Positions 33,976 to 44,113 of a stretch of DNA of 64,000 nucleotides are shown here, one piece after another (position 1 is the stretch's first letter; the number at the start of each line of letters is the position of its first letter). Made by a program: the position numbers and the translations under genes. This DNA comes from Geoglobus ahangari. GTDB taxonomy: Archaea; Halobacteriota; Archaeoglobi; Archaeoglobales; Archaeoglobaceae. Below the pieces are notes generated by a model, which ran no database searches, was not told the DNA's origin, and worked only from the letters and a program-made list of their open reading frames with translations. The stretch covers positions 1,612,001 to 1,676,000 of the forward strand of contig NZ_CP011267.1 in the NCBI RefSeq assembly GCF_001006045.1. Direction: 5' to 3'.

Positions 33976-34725
33976 ATGCTGGAATTCCTCTCGATCGCGC
34001 TCATGTTCCTGTATGCTGTCCTGAGGAAAAAACCCCTCGGCTTCTTCGCGTGGTTCATCTTCGGTGTTAGCTGGCTGCTCAAGATCCCCCACTACCTTCA
34101 GATCTCCGACTACTACAACACCGTGATAATGGTTCTCGCATTTTCCCTCTTCACCTTTATGGGTTTAACAATCCTGAGATCGGAGAATCAGGACGTTTTC
34201 GTCTCGGCAACATCCGTGGCGTTCGTCTCGTCCCTTATCTACTTCTCCTTCGCACTGACCGAGCTGAAGACCCTTCTAATAACCCACACCGCCGACATGA
34301 CCGTCATCCTTGGAAAAACGCTCGGCTTCAACTTCACGAGGTACGACTGGAACATCATAGAGTACGGGGGAAGGTATGTGGAGATCATACTCGCGTGCAC
34401 GGGCATAGAGAGCATGGCCCTGTTTGCCGGGATAGCCGTCTCTACGAAAGCAGACCTGAAGAGGAGAGTTTATGCGTTCCTCGTTTCCGTGCCGGTCATC
34501 TACGTCCTCAACCTTCTCAGAAACGTCTTCATAACCGCCGCTTTCGGCGAGCAGTGGTTTGGCCCGGACAGCTTCTACATAGCCCACCACGTGATCTCCA
34601 AGATCCTCGCCACGCTCGCGCTCATAGCAATATCTGTTGCAGTCTTCAGGTTCCTTCCCGAGTTTGCAGACCTCATATTCAACCTCAAGGATGAGATGGT
34701 GAGAACATGGAAGCGGCAGGAGTGA
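33976..34725 (+). CDS. artA: archaeosortase A
   Basis: A 249-residue multi-pass membrane enzyme that processes C-terminal sorting signals (PGF-CTERM) and passes the protein to a lipid anchor. Seven or eight membrane helices are visible. The catalytic region has ACTGIESMALFAG (the active Cys, near 140), LRNVFI (the Arg, near 180) and FYIAHHVISK (the His, near 205). ATG 33976 is preferred to TTG 33958 because a TATA box lies 26 bases before it. It overlaps the Psd gene by 19 bases, with PssA next, a conserved archaeosortase neighbourhood. Confidence 0.88.
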   Translation: MLEFLSIALMFLYAVLRKKPLGFFAWFIFGVSWLLKIPHYLQISDYYNTVIMVLAFSLFTFMGLTILRSENQDVFVSATSVAFVSSLIYFSFALTELKTLLITHTADMTVILGKTLGFNFTRYDWNIIEYGGRYVEIILACTGIESMALFAGIAVSTKADLKRRVYAFLVSVPVIYVLNLLRNVFITAAFGEQWFGPDSFYIAHHVISKILATLALIAISVAVFRFLPEFADLIFNLKDEMVRTWKRQE

Positions 34726-35273
34726 GGATAATCCTCCTCTCCCTCATCATCTCCGCCCTGCTCGCACCTCACCTGCCTGCACTCTCCATCATGCTCGTCT
34801 TATTCGCAGCCTTCACTGCCTTCTTCTTCAGGGATCCTGACAGGGAGATTGGGGATGGCGTTGTCTCCCCGGCTGACGGCAGGGTTGATGTTGTTGAAGG
34901 TAGAAGGCTGGAGATATTCATGGGCCTGCTGGACTGCCACGTTAACCGCTCCCCATGCGACGGAGTTGTTGTGAGCGTTGAGCACATCCCGGGGAAGTTC
35001 AGCCCCGCTTTCCTTAAGGGGATCAGGAACGAGACCAACAGGATAACCATAGAGGGTGAGGATGGAACATACGTGGTGGAGCAGATCGCGGGCTTCTTTG
35101 CGAGAAGGATAATCTGCTACGTGAAAGAGGGCGAGAGGGTTAAAAAGGGGCAGAGGATAGGGATGATAGTGTTCGGCTCGAGGGTTACGCTGGAGGTGCC
35201 TGAGGGGTACAGGTTCGTGATCAGGGAAGGAGAGAGGGTAAAGGCCGGGCAGACCGTGGCGGTGAGAGGATGA
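34707..35273 (+). CDS. asd: archaetidylserine decarboxylase proenzyme
   Basis: A 188-residue short Psd-type protein that turns archaetidylserine into archaetidylethanolamine. The N-terminus has a hydrophobic segment. RDPDREIGDGVVSPADGRVD near 42 is the family start, and VIVFGSR-like FGSR near 153 marks the self-cleavage to a pyruvoyl group at Ser. It lacks the longer bacterial N-terminus, as usual in archaea. It overlaps archaeosortase by 19 bases and PssA by four. In haloarchaea these lipids are linked to archaeosortase anchoring. Confidence 0.88.
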   Translation: MEAAGVRIILLSLIISALLAPHLPALSIMLVLFAAFTAFFFRDPDREIGDGVVSPADGRVDVVEGRRLEIFMGLLDCHVNRSPCDGVVVSVEHIPGKFSPAFLKGIRNETNRITIEGEDGTYVVEQIAGFFARRIICYVKEGERVKKGQRIGMIVFGSRVTLEVPEGYRFVIREGERVKAGQTVAVRG

Positions 35274-35845
35274 AGAAGCACATTGACGTTGCCGACTACT
35301 TCTCGTTCTTCAACGTGCTCTTCGGCTTCATGGCCATCGTGATGAGAGACCCGCGCTATCTGTTCCTCGCCGCATTGATGGATGGCTTCGACGGGTATCT
35401 TGCGAGGAAGGGGTATTCCGGGAAGTACGGGAAGTATGTTGACTCTCTCGCAGACTTCGCATCATTCGGAGTGGCAACCGCCTTCTTCTTCCCCACGTTC
35501 TCCCTCGCATACCTGCTCGCGGGCATGTACAGGCTCGCCAGATTTACGGCCGAGCACCACGAGAACTTCGTTGGGTTCCCGATAACCTCGGCCTCCCTCC
35601 TCGTCATCTCTACAAGAATACTCGCAGGAGACTTGATAGCAGGTATCGTGAGCGTGGCCATTGCATTTTTCATGATCAGCGACATAGAGTACAGAAAGCT
35701 CAGGAATCCCGTGCTTCTCCTCATTTTCGCCGCCTGTCTGGTGGGCGGGCTGTTCCGCATTGAGTTCGTCTATGCGATTCTGCTCCTGAGCACCCTCTAC
35801 CTCCTCTCGCCACCCTTCTCCAGAAAATTGGGTAAATATTTTTAA
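35270..35845 (+). CDS. pssA: CDP-archaeol-serine transferase (archaetidylserine synthase)
   Basis: A 191-residue membrane enzyme that joins serine to CDP-archaeol. The CDP-alcohol signature DGFDGYLARKGYSGKYG followed by KYVDSLADF gives the conserved Asp, Gly and Ala-Arg set. About six membrane helices follow. It overlaps Psd by four bases (ATGA), which gives the order synthase after decarboxylase. The group makes the polar head groups presumably used with the archaeosortase. Confidence 0.9.
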   Translation: MKKHIDVADYFSFFNVLFGFMAIVMRDPRYLFLAALMDGFDGYLARKGYSGKYGKYVDSLADFASFGVATAFFFPTFSLAYLLAGMYRLARFTAEHHENFVGFPITSASLLVISTRILAGDLIAGIVSVAIAFFMISDIEYRKLRNPVLLLIFAACLVGGLFRIEFVYAILLLSTLYLLSPPFSRKLGKYF

Positions 35846-35866
35846 TCTGCAATTGAATTCCACTCC

Positions 35867-38665
35867 ATGAACTTCAGGGAGATCGAGGAGAAGTGGCAGA
35901 GGGAGTGGGAGGCAAATGCAATTTTCCAGCCGGAAGTTTCTGATAAGGAGAAGTTCTTCATCACGATTCCCTATCCTTACCTGAACGGCAACCTGCATGC
36001 CGGTCACACGAGGACTTTCACGATTGGGGATGCGGTTGCGAGATACAAGAGGATGCTGGGCTATAACGTGCTCTTCCCGATGGGCTTTCACGTCACGGGC
36101 ACGCCGATCATCGGTCTGGCTGAGCTGATAGCCAAGAGGGATGAAAGGACGATAGAGGTCTACACCAAGTACCATGACGTGCCCTACGACGAGCTGATAA
36201 AGCTGACGACCCCGGAGAGGATAGTGGAGTACTTCTCGAGGGAGGCTGAGAACGCCCTGAAGATGATAGGGTTCTCCATAGACTGGAGGAGAAAGTTCAC
36301 GACGATGGACGAGACCTACCAGAAGTTCATCGAGTGGCAGTACTGGAAGCTGAAGGAGAAGGGTCTGATAGTCAAGGGGAGCCATCCAGTGAGGTACTGC
36401 CCCAACGATGACAACCCAGTTGAGGATCACGACCTGCTTGCCGGAGAGGAGGCGACGATTGTCGAGTTCACGGTCATAAAGTTCAGGCTCGAGGATGATG
36501 ACCTGATTCTCCCCTGCGCAACCCTCAGGCCCGAGACGGTTTTTGGGGTCACGAACATCTGGCTGAAGCCTGCCAAGTACGTGATAGCGGAGGTCGATGG
36601 TGAGAGGTGGCTGGTTAGCAGGGAGGCTTACGAGAAGCTCACCTACACGGACAAGAATGTCAGGCTTGTTGAGGAAGTGGACACCTCAAAATTCTTTGGA
36701 AAGTTCGCGATAAATCCCGTAACGGGTGACAGAGTTCCTGTCCTCCCTGCGGACTTCGTCGACACCGACAACGCGACCGGTGTCGTGATGTCTGTCCCGG
36801 CCCACGCCCCGTTCGACTACGTGGCTCTGAAAGATCTCGAGAAGAGCGATGTGCTCGAGAAGTACGGAATCCCGAGAGACCTGCTCTCCAGAATAAAGCC
36901 CATCGTGCTGATAAGAATTGAGGGGGAGGAGTACGAGATCCCGGCCAAGGACATCGTTGAAGAGCTCGGGGTGAAGAGTCAGAGCGACGCTGACCTTCTG
37001 GAGAAGGCGACGAAGACCGTTTACAAGAAGGAGTTCCACAAGGGAGTGATGCTCGAGAACACTGGAAAGTACGCGGGGATGAAGGTCAGCGTTGCAAAGG
37101 ACAGGGTTCACGAGGATCTGATCAGGGAGGGGAAGGGAGACGTCTTCTACGAGTTCAGCGAGAAGCCCGTGATATGCAGGTGCGGAACAAAGTGCGTGGT
37201 GAAGGTCGTCAAGGATCAGTGGTTCCTGAACTACTCGAATCCCGAGTGGAAGGAGAAGGTTCTGGAGTGGCTCGAGGAGATGACGATAATCCCGGAGTAC
37301 TACAAGGAGGAGTTCAGGAACAAGATAGAGTGGCTCAAGGACAAGGCGTGTGCGAGGAGAAAGGGTCTGGGGACGAGGATACCTTGGGACAGGGAGTGGC
37401 TGATAGAGAGCCTCTCGGACTCGACGATATACATGGCCTACTACATAATAGCGAGGTACGTGAATGAGGGGGTGCTGAAGGCAGAGAACCTCGTTCCCGA
37501 GTTCTTCGACTTCGTTTTCCTCGGGAAGGGTGATGTGGCGGAGGTCTCTGAGAGGTCTGGGGTTGATGTCGACCTTCTGGAAAGGATAAGGAGGGACTTC
37601 GAGTACTGGTACCCAGTGGATCTCAGGAGCAGCGGGAAGGATCTCGTGGCCAACCACCTGCTGTTCTTCCTCTTCCACCATATCGCGCTCTTCCCGAAGA
37701 AGTACTGGCCGAGGGCAATAGCCGTGAACGGTTTTGTGAGCCTTGAAGGAAAGAAGATGAGCAAGAGCAAGGGCCCGCTTCTGACCCTCAAGAGGGCCGT
37801 TTCGGAGTTTGGGGCAGACGTGACGAGGATGTACATACTCCATGCATCAGAGTACGACAGCGACGCTGACTGGAAGAGGAGGGACGTGGAGAACCTCTCG
37901 GCTCATCTATCAAGGCTCTACAGCCTCGCCGAGAAGTACTACCTGAAGGAGGTCGAAGAGCTGACAGATCTCGACAGGTGGCTGGTGAGCAGGTTCCAGA
38001 AGGCAATAAAGAATACGAGAGACGCTATGGACAGGCTGCAGACGAGGAGGGCGATAAACACGGCCTTCTTCGAGGTGATGAGCGACATCAGGTGGTACCT
38101 GAGGAGGGGCGGGGAGAACCTCGCGGTCATATTCGACGACTGGCTCAGGCTGCTTGCCCCATTCACACCACATATCTGCGAGGAGATCTGGCACTGGAAG
38201 CACGACACCTTCATCAGCCTCGAGAGGTACCCCGAATACGACGAGAGCAAGGTGGACGAGGAGCTTGAGATGGCGGAGGAGTACCTGAAGGTGCTGATAG
38301 ACGACATAAACGAGGTCAGGAAGTTCGTCAGGGATGCGAGGAGAGTCTACATAGTTTTTGCAGAGGATTGGAAGAGGGACGTTGTGAGGGTTGCGAGCAG
38401 CAAGGGCAACATGAAGGTGGCTATGAAGGAGCTCATGAAGGACGAGAGGCTGAGGGGGATGGCCAAGGAGGTGCAGAGCTTCCTCAAGAGGATATTCAGA
38501 GAGGGTGCAGAGTTCGCATCTCTCGACGAGGAGAGGATCGTCAGAGGTGCAAAGGACTTCATAGAGAGGGAGACCGGGCTTGAGGTGTCCTTCGACGCTG
38601 ACAGGGTTCCTGAGGAGAAGAGGAGGGTCGCAATGCCGGGTAAGCCGGCGATCTACATTGAGTAA
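35867..38665 (+). CDS. leuS: leucyl-tRNA synthetase (archaeal type)
   Basis: This class I enzyme charges tRNA-Leu and edits mischarged amino acids. The 932-residue protein has the HIGH motif at 44-47 (NGNLHAGHTRTF), the CP1 editing domain with CATLRPETVFG near 215 and GVVMSVPAHAPFD near 305, and KMSKS near 630. A C-terminal archaeal extension follows. Archaeal LeuRS keeps CP1 after the zinc region. AT-rich sequence at 35,835-35,850 probably supplies the promoter, so this gene need not depend on the lipid operon. Confidence 0.97.
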   Translation: MNFREIEEKWQREWEANAIFQPEVSDKEKFFITIPYPYLNGNLHAGHTRTFTIGDAVARYKRMLGYNVLFPMGFHVTGTPIIGLAELIAKRDERTIEVYTKYHDVPYDELIKLTTPERIVEYFSREAENALKMIGFSIDWRRKFTTMDETYQKFIEWQYWKLKEKGLIVKGSHPVRYCPNDDNPVEDHDLLAGEEATIVEFTVIKFRLEDDDLILPCATLRPETVFGVTNIWLKPAKYVIAEVDGERWLVSREAYEKLTYTDKNVRLVEEVDTSKFFGKFAINPVTGDRVPVLPADFVDTDNATGVVMSVPAHAPFDYVALKDLEKSDVLEKYGIPRDLLSRIKPIVLIRIEGEEYEIPAKDIVEELGVKSQSDADLLEKATKTVYKKEFHKGVMLENTGKYAGMKVSVAKDRVHEDLIREGKGDVFYEFSEKPVICRCGTKCVVKVVKDQWFLNYSNPEWKEKVLEWLEEMTIIPEYYKEEFRNKIEWLKDKACARRKGLGTRIPWDREWLIESLSDSTIYMAYYIIARYVNEGVLKAENLVPEFFDFVFLGKGDVAEVSERSGVDVDLLERIRRDFEYWYPVDLRSSGKDLVANHLLFFLFHHIALFPKKYWPRAIAVNGFVSLEGKKMSKSKGPLLTLKRAVSEFGADVTRMYILHASEYDSDADWKRRDVENLSAHLSRLYSLAEKYYLKEVEELTDLDRWLVSRFQKAIKNTRDAMDRLQTRRAINTAFFEVMSDIRWYLRRGGENLAVIFDDWLRLLAPFTPHICEEIWHWKHDTFISLERYPEYDESKVDEELEMAEEYLKVLIDDINEVRKFVRDARRVYIVFAEDWKRDVVRVASSKGNMKVAMKELMKDERLRGMAKEVQSFLKRIFREGAEFASLDEERIVRGAKDFIERETGLEVSFDADRVPEEKRRVAMPGKPAIYIE

Positions 38666-38695
38666 CCTTTTTATCCATCCTCGCAAACTTTTTTC

Positions 38696-40000
38696 ATGGA
38701 AAAACTCCTTGCTCCGATTTTAGCCATCCTCTGCATCCTCGCTTTCACGCCCTTAGCCTCAGGAGCAATTGTCGAGGTGAAAATCGAGGGAACCATAAAC
38801 GAGGGCACATACGTCACGCTCGAAAACGCGATGGAGCTTGCGAAGGAGAGGAACGCGGACGCGCTGCTGATAGTGGTCAACACTCCGGGAGGGCTTGTAT
38901 CCTCCACGGAGAAGATAATCTCCCTTATACTGAACAGCGAGATTCCCGTGCTGACCTACGTGCCTCCAGGCTCCTTTTCTGCCTCGGCAGGGTCTTTGAT
39001 AGTCGTCTCCGCCAACGTTGCCGGAATGGCAAACGGCACGTCCATAGGCGCCGCCACCCCAATTTCCGTGGGTGTTGGAGAGCCAAGGGTAGGGGAGAAG
39101 GCCGTGAAGTATCTGGCGAGCTACGCAAAGGCCATAGCGGAGAAGAGGGGGAGAAACGAGACTGCAATCGAGAGGTTTGTGACAGAAGCCTACAGCGCCT
39201 CTGCAAAGGAGGCTTACAGGTACGGGATAATAGACGTCCTCGCGGACAGCAAGCTCGAGTTCCTGAGGAAGGTCGACGGGATGGTCGTTGAGACGTCAAC
39301 GGGCGAGAGGGTGCTGAACACAAAGGATGCCGAGATAGTGGTCGCCGAGAAGCCGCTGAAGGCGAAGGTGCTTGAGCTTCTGACGTCTCCGGAGCTTGCG
39401 TCCATACTGCTCATCATCGGAATTTACGGGCTGATATTCGGCCTCACGTCGCCGGGAATGGGGGCCGAGGTGCTCGGAGCAATATGCCTGCTGCTCGCAC
39501 TTTTCGGGCTCGGGATAATCGGAGTGAACTACATGGGGATCCTCCTGATACTTCTGGGGATAGCATTCCTGATAGCCGAGCTCCTCACCCCCACGTATGG
39601 AGTTCTCGGTGTCGCCTCGATAGTCTGCATTGTCCTCGGCACGCTGATGCTCTACGACGAGCCCCTGATGCCCAGAGACTTCTACACGAGCTTTCCCATG
39701 CTCGTTGGCGGCATTGCGAGCGGGCTGGGGATAATCATGACCTACGCGATAGTCAAGGTGGTGCAGCTGAGGAAGATGAGGAAGAAGGTCGGGGCAGAGG
39801 CGCTCATAGGCGAGAGGGGAGAGGTCGTAATCTTCTCCGGTGGAAAGGGAATGGCGAAGGTGCACGGGGAGCTGTGGAGGATCGAGAGCGAGGAGGAGCT
39901 TTCGAGAGGAGATGAGATCGTTGTCGTTGGGAGGGACGGACTCACCCTGAAGGTGAAGAAGTATGAGCCTCGAGAGCGAGCTGAGGAGCGAGACGGTTAA
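38696..40000 (+). CDS. NfeD / ClpP-class membrane protease (STOMATIN-linked type)
   Basis: A 434-residue membrane serine protease. A signal peptide or anchor covers residues 1-22. The ClpP-like domain has NTPGGLVSS near 61 and the nucleophile Ser in [10 protein letters not shown] near 97. Lys in the following helix would complete a Ser-Lys dyad. About five membrane helices follow (near 225-355), with an NfeD OB domain at the end ([12 protein letters not shown]). In Pyrococcus this protein cleaves a stomatin partner, which is not encoded beside it here. Confidence 0.9.
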   Translation: MEKLLAPILAILCILAFTPLASGAIVEVKIEGTINEGTYVTLENAMELAKERNADALLIVVNTPGGLVSSTEKIISLILNSEIPVLTYVPPGSFSASAGSLIVVSANVAGMANGTSIGAATPISVGVGEPRVGEKAVKYLASYAKAIAEKRGRNETAIERFVTEAYSASAKEAYRYGIIDVLADSKLEFLRKVDGMVVETSTGERVLNTKDAEIVVAEKPLKAKVLELLTSPELASILLIIGIYGLIFGLTSPGMGAEVLGAICLLLALFGLGIIGVNYMGILLILLGIAFLIAELLTPTYGVLGVASIVCIVLGTLMLYDEPLMPRDFYTSFPMLVGGIASGLGIIMTYAIVKVVQLRKMRKKVGAEALIGERGEVVIFSGGKGMAKVHGELWRIESEEELSRGDEIVVVGRDGLTLKVKKYEPRERAEERDG

Positions 40001-40193
40001 GTGGCTCGAGAGGATCGAGAGACTCAGCTTTGAGGGTGACAGGAGGTTCGTGGAGAACATAAAGGCTTATATCAGTGATTCGCACTACTTTCTTGAGAAA
40101 GGAGATCTCGTCAGGGCGTTTGAGTGTGTTGTGTGGGCGTGGGCCTGGCTGGAAATTGGCCGGGATTTTGGTTTTCTGGAGGTGAGAGAGTGA
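39963..40193 (+). CDS. DUF357 protein
   Basis: A 76-residue helical protein of the DUF357 type, common in archaea. Most of it is a helical bundle with [20 protein letters not shown] near 30 and a Trp-rich [14 protein letters not shown]. Its start overlaps the protease gene by 38 bases, and its end overlaps glutamate dehydrogenase by four bases (GTGA). The function is unknown. The Trp cluster suggests a protein or RNA interface. Confidence 0.8.
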   Translation: MSLESELRSETVKWLERIERLSFEGDRRFVENIKAYISDSHYFLEKGDLVRAFECVVWAWAWLEIGRDFGFLEVRE

Positions 40194-41428
40194 ATCCGTA
40201 TGAGATGGCCTGTTATCAGCTTGAAAGGGCCGCGGAGATAGCGGGAGTGGATGAGGGCATAGTCGAGTACCTCAAGGTTCCCGACAGGGCTGTTGAGGTG
40301 AAGGTTCCGGTGAAGATGGACGATGGCAGCCTCAGGATCTTCACCGGCTACAGGGTTCAGCACTGCGGCATCAGGGGGCCCTACAAGGGGGGGATAAGGT
40401 ACCACCCCAACGTCACGATGGATGAGGTGAAGGCCCTTGCGATGTGGATGACCTGGAAGTGCGCCCTCGTGAACATCCCGTTTGGAGGGGGAAAGGGCGG
40501 AGTCAGGGTTAACGCGAAGGAGCTGAGCAGAGGAGAGCTTGAGAGGCTCACGAGAAGATTCACGACGATGCTCATACCCTTCATAGGGCCAGAGAGGGAC
40601 ATCCCAGCTCCGGACATGTACACGGACGAGCAGACGATGGCGTGGATGATGGACACCTACAGCGTCTACAAGGGATACGCTGTCCCGGGGATAGTCACCG
40701 GAAAGCCCGTCTCACTGGGCGGGTCTCTCGGAAGAAACTCTGCAACCGGCAGGGGTGTGGCGATAATCGCGAGGGAGTCTGCGAAGGCCATAGGTATGGA
40801 CATAAGCGAGATGACGGTCGCAGTTCAGGGTTATGGGAACGTGGGCTACTGGGCGGCCAAGACGCTGCACGAGATGGGTGCAACGATAGTCGCAGTCTCG
40901 GACTCAAGAGGAGGAGTGTTCAACCCCGAGGGTCTCGATCCAGATGAGGTTCTCGAGTTCAAGAGGAAGACGGGTACGGTGGTTGGGTATGAGGGGGAGC
41001 AGATAACCAATGAGGAGCTCCTCGAGCTCGACGTGGACGTGCTCGTTCCCGCAGCGATAGAGAACGTCATAAACGAGAGCAACATGAGGAACATAAAGGC
41101 GAGGCTTGTTGTGGAGGGTGCGAACGGCCCGATAACTCCTGAAGCTGAGGAATATCTGGACAAGAAGTGCGAGCTCGTCGTTCCTGACATCCTCGCCAAC
41201 TCTGGAGGTGTCATAGTCAGCTACTTCGAGTGGGTTCAGGATCTGGAGAGGTACTTCTGGGATCTCGAGAAGGTCAATGCAGAGCTTGAGAAGATCCTCG
41301 TGAGGGCCTTCAACGACCTGCTGAGGACGAAGCAGGAGTACGGGGACATCCTCTGGAGAGATGCTGCCATGGTCGTGGCTCTCGACAGGGTTGTGGAGGC
41401 TCTGAGGAAGAGGGGAATTTTCCCCTGA
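40190..41428 (+). CDS. gdhA: glutamate dehydrogenase
   Basis: A 412-residue NAD(P)-dependent enzyme that interconverts glutamate and 2-oxoglutarate plus ammonia. GTG 40190 is chosen because GGAGGTGA lies five bases before it, while the longer frame begins inside DUF357. The catalytic region is [12 protein letters not shown] near 62 and [15 protein letters not shown] near 90. [17 protein letters not shown] near 135 and the Rossmann [13 protein letters not shown] near 208 follow. The coenzyme (NAD versus NADP) cannot be settled from motifs. Confidence 0.95.
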   Translation: MNPYEMACYQLERAAEIAGVDEGIVEYLKVPDRAVEVKVPVKMDDGSLRIFTGYRVQHCGIRGPYKGGIRYHPNVTMDEVKALAMWMTWKCALVNIPFGGGKGGVRVNAKELSRGELERLTRRFTTMLIPFIGPERDIPAPDMYTDEQTMAWMMDTYSVYKGYAVPGIVTGKPVSLGGSLGRNSATGRGVAIIARESAKAIGMDISEMTVAVQGYGNVGYWAAKTLHEMGATIVAVSDSRGGVFNPEGLDPDEVLEFKRKTGTVVGYEGEQITNEELLELDVDVLVPAAIENVINESNMRNIKARLVVEGANGPITPEAEEYLDKKCELVVPDILANSGGVIVSYFEWVQDLERYFWDLEKVNAELEKILVRAFNDLLRTKQEYGDILWRDAAMVVALDRVVEALRKRGIFP

Positions 41429-41468
41429 TGCGGAAACGTTATAACCCTCTCCGCAACTCAATTTTTTA

Positions 41469-42521
41469 ATGTCCGCTATAAGGCTGTTCAGCGTTTCTGG
41501 AATAAGCGTGAGGGTTCACTACTCCCTCTTCATAATCCTCGTCTTCCTCACATGGGTCTTCAGCGTTCAGGAGTATCCGTACGGTTTCAAAGGGCAGGAA
41601 AACGCCATCCTCCTCTCAGCTCTTGCGTCGCTCTCCCTCTTCGTTGCAGTATTCCTCCACGAGTTCGGCCACTCGGTAGTCAGCAGGAGGCTCGGGTACA
41701 GCGTGAGGGAGATTGTTCTCTTCGTGTTCGGTGGAATTGCCGTCCTCGAGAGGCAACCCAGAGGGTTCAAGGAGGTCCTCGTCTCGCTCTCAGGGCCTGC
41801 GGTCAGCGTGGCAATAGCTCTGGTTTCCTACGCGCTATCAAAAACAGGAATCCCGGTGGTCTGGGAGTTCTTCGGCGTGTTCTACAGGATAAACCTGCTG
41901 ATAGCCGTCTTCAACCTCATCCCCGCATTCCCGCTCGATGGCGGCAGGGTTCTCAGAGGATTGCTCTCTGAGCGATTCGGCTTTGAGAGAGCAACATTCC
42001 TCGCAGCGGAGATAGGGAAGGGGATCGCAGTCTTCATGGCGGTCTTCGGGATAGTCTATAACCTCTGGCTCACGCTGATTGCAATCTTCATCTACCTTGG
42101 GGCGAGTGAGGAGGAGAAGATGTCGAGGATAGAGGCGATTCTTGGGAGGCTGAGAGTCAGAGACATAATGACGCCGGACGTGAAGGTGGTCACGCCGGAC
42201 ATGACGGTTGAGGAGTTCGTGCAGTTCGTCTTCAAGAACAAGCACCTCGGCTATCCGGTGGTGGATGACGGTAGGCTCGTGGGAATAATCACGCTGCACG
42301 ACGTGACGGGGAGGAGGGGTGATGAGAGGATAGGCGATTTGATGAGCAGGGACGTCATCGTCCTCTCTCCAGACGACCCTGCAACGGAGGCGTTCAGGAT
42401 AATGAACGAGACGGGAGTTGGCAGGATCCCGGTTGTTGAGGATGGAACGGTTGTGGGCATAGTCTCGAAGACCGACCTCGTGAGACTGATGCAGATTCAG
42501 GAGGTGCTCAGGGTTGGATGA
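41469..42521 (+). CDS. site-2 protease (M50) with two CBS domains
   Basis: A 350-residue intramembrane zinc protease. HEFGHSVVSRR near 62 gives two His and Glu, and NLIPAFPLDGGRVLR near 150 gives the Asp. About six membrane helices surround it. Residues about 228-345 form a CBS pair (MTPDVKVVTP and VLSPDDPATEAF) that probably senses adenosine nucleotides. Such proteases release membrane-tethered regulators. The next gene overlaps by eight bases. Confidence 0.92.
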   Translation: MSAIRLFSVSGISVRVHYSLFIILVFLTWVFSVQEYPYGFKGQENAILLSALASLSLFVAVFLHEFGHSVVSRRLGYSVREIVLFVFGGIAVLERQPRGFKEVLVSLSGPAVSVAIALVSYALSKTGIPVVWEFFGVFYRINLLIAVFNLIPAFPLDGGRVLRGLLSERFGFERATFLAAEIGKGIAVFMAVFGIVYNLWLTLIAIFIYLGASEEEKMSRIEAILGRLRVRDIMTPDVKVVTPDMTVEEFVQFVFKNKHLGYPVVDDGRLVGIITLHDVTGRRGDERIGDLMSRDVIVLSPDDPATEAFRIMNETGVGRIPVVEDGTVVGIVSKTDLVRLMQIQEVLRVG

Positions 42522-43704
42522 GGGCGAGCAGAAGAGGCTCGTGATAGTCGGGACTGCCCACGTTTCGAGGAAGAGCATTGAGGAGGTCGAGAGGGTAATC
42601 GAGGAGGAGAGGCCGGACGCGGTTGCTGTTGAGCTCGACGTCAGGAGGTACAGGGCGCTCATCGGGGAGAGGGAGAACGTGAACCTCGCCGAGGTTATTA
42701 GAAAGGGCAACGTCTTCCTCTTCCTCTTTCAGCTGATCCTCTCGAACTTCCAGAGGAGGATTGGCAGGGAAACTGGAGTGACCCCGGGGGAGGAGATGCT
42801 CAGAGCGATAGAGAAGGCCAAGGAGGTCGGGGCAGACGTTCTGCTCATAGACAGGGATCTGGCCATAACCATGCGCAGGCTGTGGAGCGAGCTCGGCATC
42901 GTTGAGAAGCTCAAGCTTTTCTACCACATGCTGAGGGGGCTTTTTGAGTCTGACGACGTTGAGGTGGATGAAATACTCGAAAAGGACGTTCTCGAGATGC
43001 TCGTCGAGGAGTTCAGGAGAATATCTCCGAAGACGGCGAAGATACTCGTGGATGAGAGGGACGCGTTCATGGCTATAAACCTGCTTCACGCCCTGAAGAG
43101 GTACGACAGGATCGTGGCGGTTGTGGGGGCAGGTCACAGAGAGGGGATAGAAAAGCTGCTCGCGAATCCGGAGAGCCTCCCAGACATCTCGGAGCTCATG
43201 CATGTGAAAGAAAGGAGGTTTAGCGTCGCAAAGGCTGCCGGATTTGCTGTAACGGCGATTGTGGCTCTGCTGCTCGTCTCAGTGTTGCTGAAGCTCGGCA
43301 CGTCCGAGTTTCTATCTGCATTCATGGTCTGGTTTCTGGCAAACGGGATTCCCGCGGCAGTTCTCGCGGCACTTGCCGGGGCTCACCCTCTTTCGATCCT
43401 CACCGCCTTTTTCGTCGCATGGCTCACCTCACTCTCCCCGTTGCTTGCTGCAGGGTGGTTCTCTGGCCTTGTGGAGTTCTTCGTGAGGAAACCAACCCAG
43501 CATGATCTTGAGGATATGCTGAGCTCGGACTCCCTCAGAGACCTCTACAGGAATAGGGCGTTCAGGGTTATAATGGTGGCAGCCCTGACAAACGTGGGGA
43601 GCATGATCGGAACGTTCTACGGGCTGTGGTACCTTTCAACCCACTACGGGATAAATATAAAAGAGGTGATTTGGGATATAGTGAGGGGGCTCCTCAGGTT
43701 TTGA
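42514..43704 (+). CDS. TraB-family membrane protein
   Basis: A 396-residue protein of the TraB/PrgY type. The N-terminal metal-protease-like domain shows [15 protein letters not shown] near 10, AVAVELD near 36, KNVFLFLF-like [12 protein letters not shown] near 68 and [10 protein letters not shown] near 207. Three or four membrane helices follow in the C-terminal half. TTG 42514 is the likely start because GGAGGTG lies seven bases before it. GTG 42541 is an alternative. The role in archaea is not defined. Confidence 0.88.
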   Translation: MDEGEQKRLVIVGTAHVSRKSIEEVERVIEEERPDAVAVELDVRRYRALIGERENVNLAEVIRKGNVFLFLFQLILSNFQRRIGRETGVTPGEEMLRAIEKAKEVGADVLLIDRDLAITMRRLWSELGIVEKLKLFYHMLRGLFESDDVEVDEILEKDVLEMLVEEFRRISPKTAKILVDERDAFMAINLLHALKRYDRIVAVVGAGHREGIEKLLANPESLPDISELMHVKERRFSVAKAAGFAVTAIVALLLVSVLLKLGTSEFLSAFMVWFLANGIPAAVLAALAGAHPLSILTAFFVAWLTSLSPLLAAGWFSGLVEFFVRKPTQHDLEDMLSSDSLRDLYRNRAFRVIMVAALTNVGSMIGTFYGLWYLSTHYGINIKEVIWDIVRGLLRF

Positions 43705-44002
43705 TCCTGTCTGGATTGAACCCCTTCTTTACGAGTAGCTCTTTTACGCGAGCCACATGATTTCCTTGGAGCTCTATGGCTCCGTTCTTTACCGTCCCAC
43801 CGCACGCAAGCTTAGACTTCAGGTACTTCGCCAGCTCCTCAAGGTTGATCTCTCCCTTGTCGATGCCCTCTATCACGGTGACCTCCTTGCCGTACCTCCT
43901 CTTGGTCACCTTTATCGTTATCTGCTGCTGCTCCTTTGCCACCTCTTCGCAAACGCAGAGGTCTTTCGGCAGACCGCAAACATTACATATGTCCAAGCCC
44001 AT
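43694..44002 (-). CDS. translation initiation factor aIF1 (SUI1)
   Basis: A 102-residue start-codon selection factor. It has a zinc-type N-terminus ([13 protein letters not shown]), the SUI1 strand [33 protein letters not shown] near 63 and [10 protein letters not shown] at the end. These match archaeal aIF1. It acts on the small ribosomal subunit to discriminate against wrong start codons. The end overlaps TraB by 11 bases on the opposite strand. Confidence 0.95.
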   Translation of the reverse strand: MGLDICNVCGLPKDLCVCEEVAKEQQQITIKVTKRRYGKEVTVIEGIDKGEINLEELAKYLKSKLACGGTVKNGAIELQGNHVARVKELLVKKGFNPDRIKT

Positions 44003-44113
44003 TTTTCTCTATAACCTCCTTCCGGTTTTTGAGATTAGTAAAATAATCCGAATTTTAACTTTTCGGTCGCAGAATGCAGTAGATTTAAATAGCCCTTTTT
44101 AAACGATGTCTCA

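Noticed and set aside
35462-36430. 322-residue minus-strand frame opposite PssA and leuS
   Set aside because: It runs antisense across two genes and has no recognisable domain.
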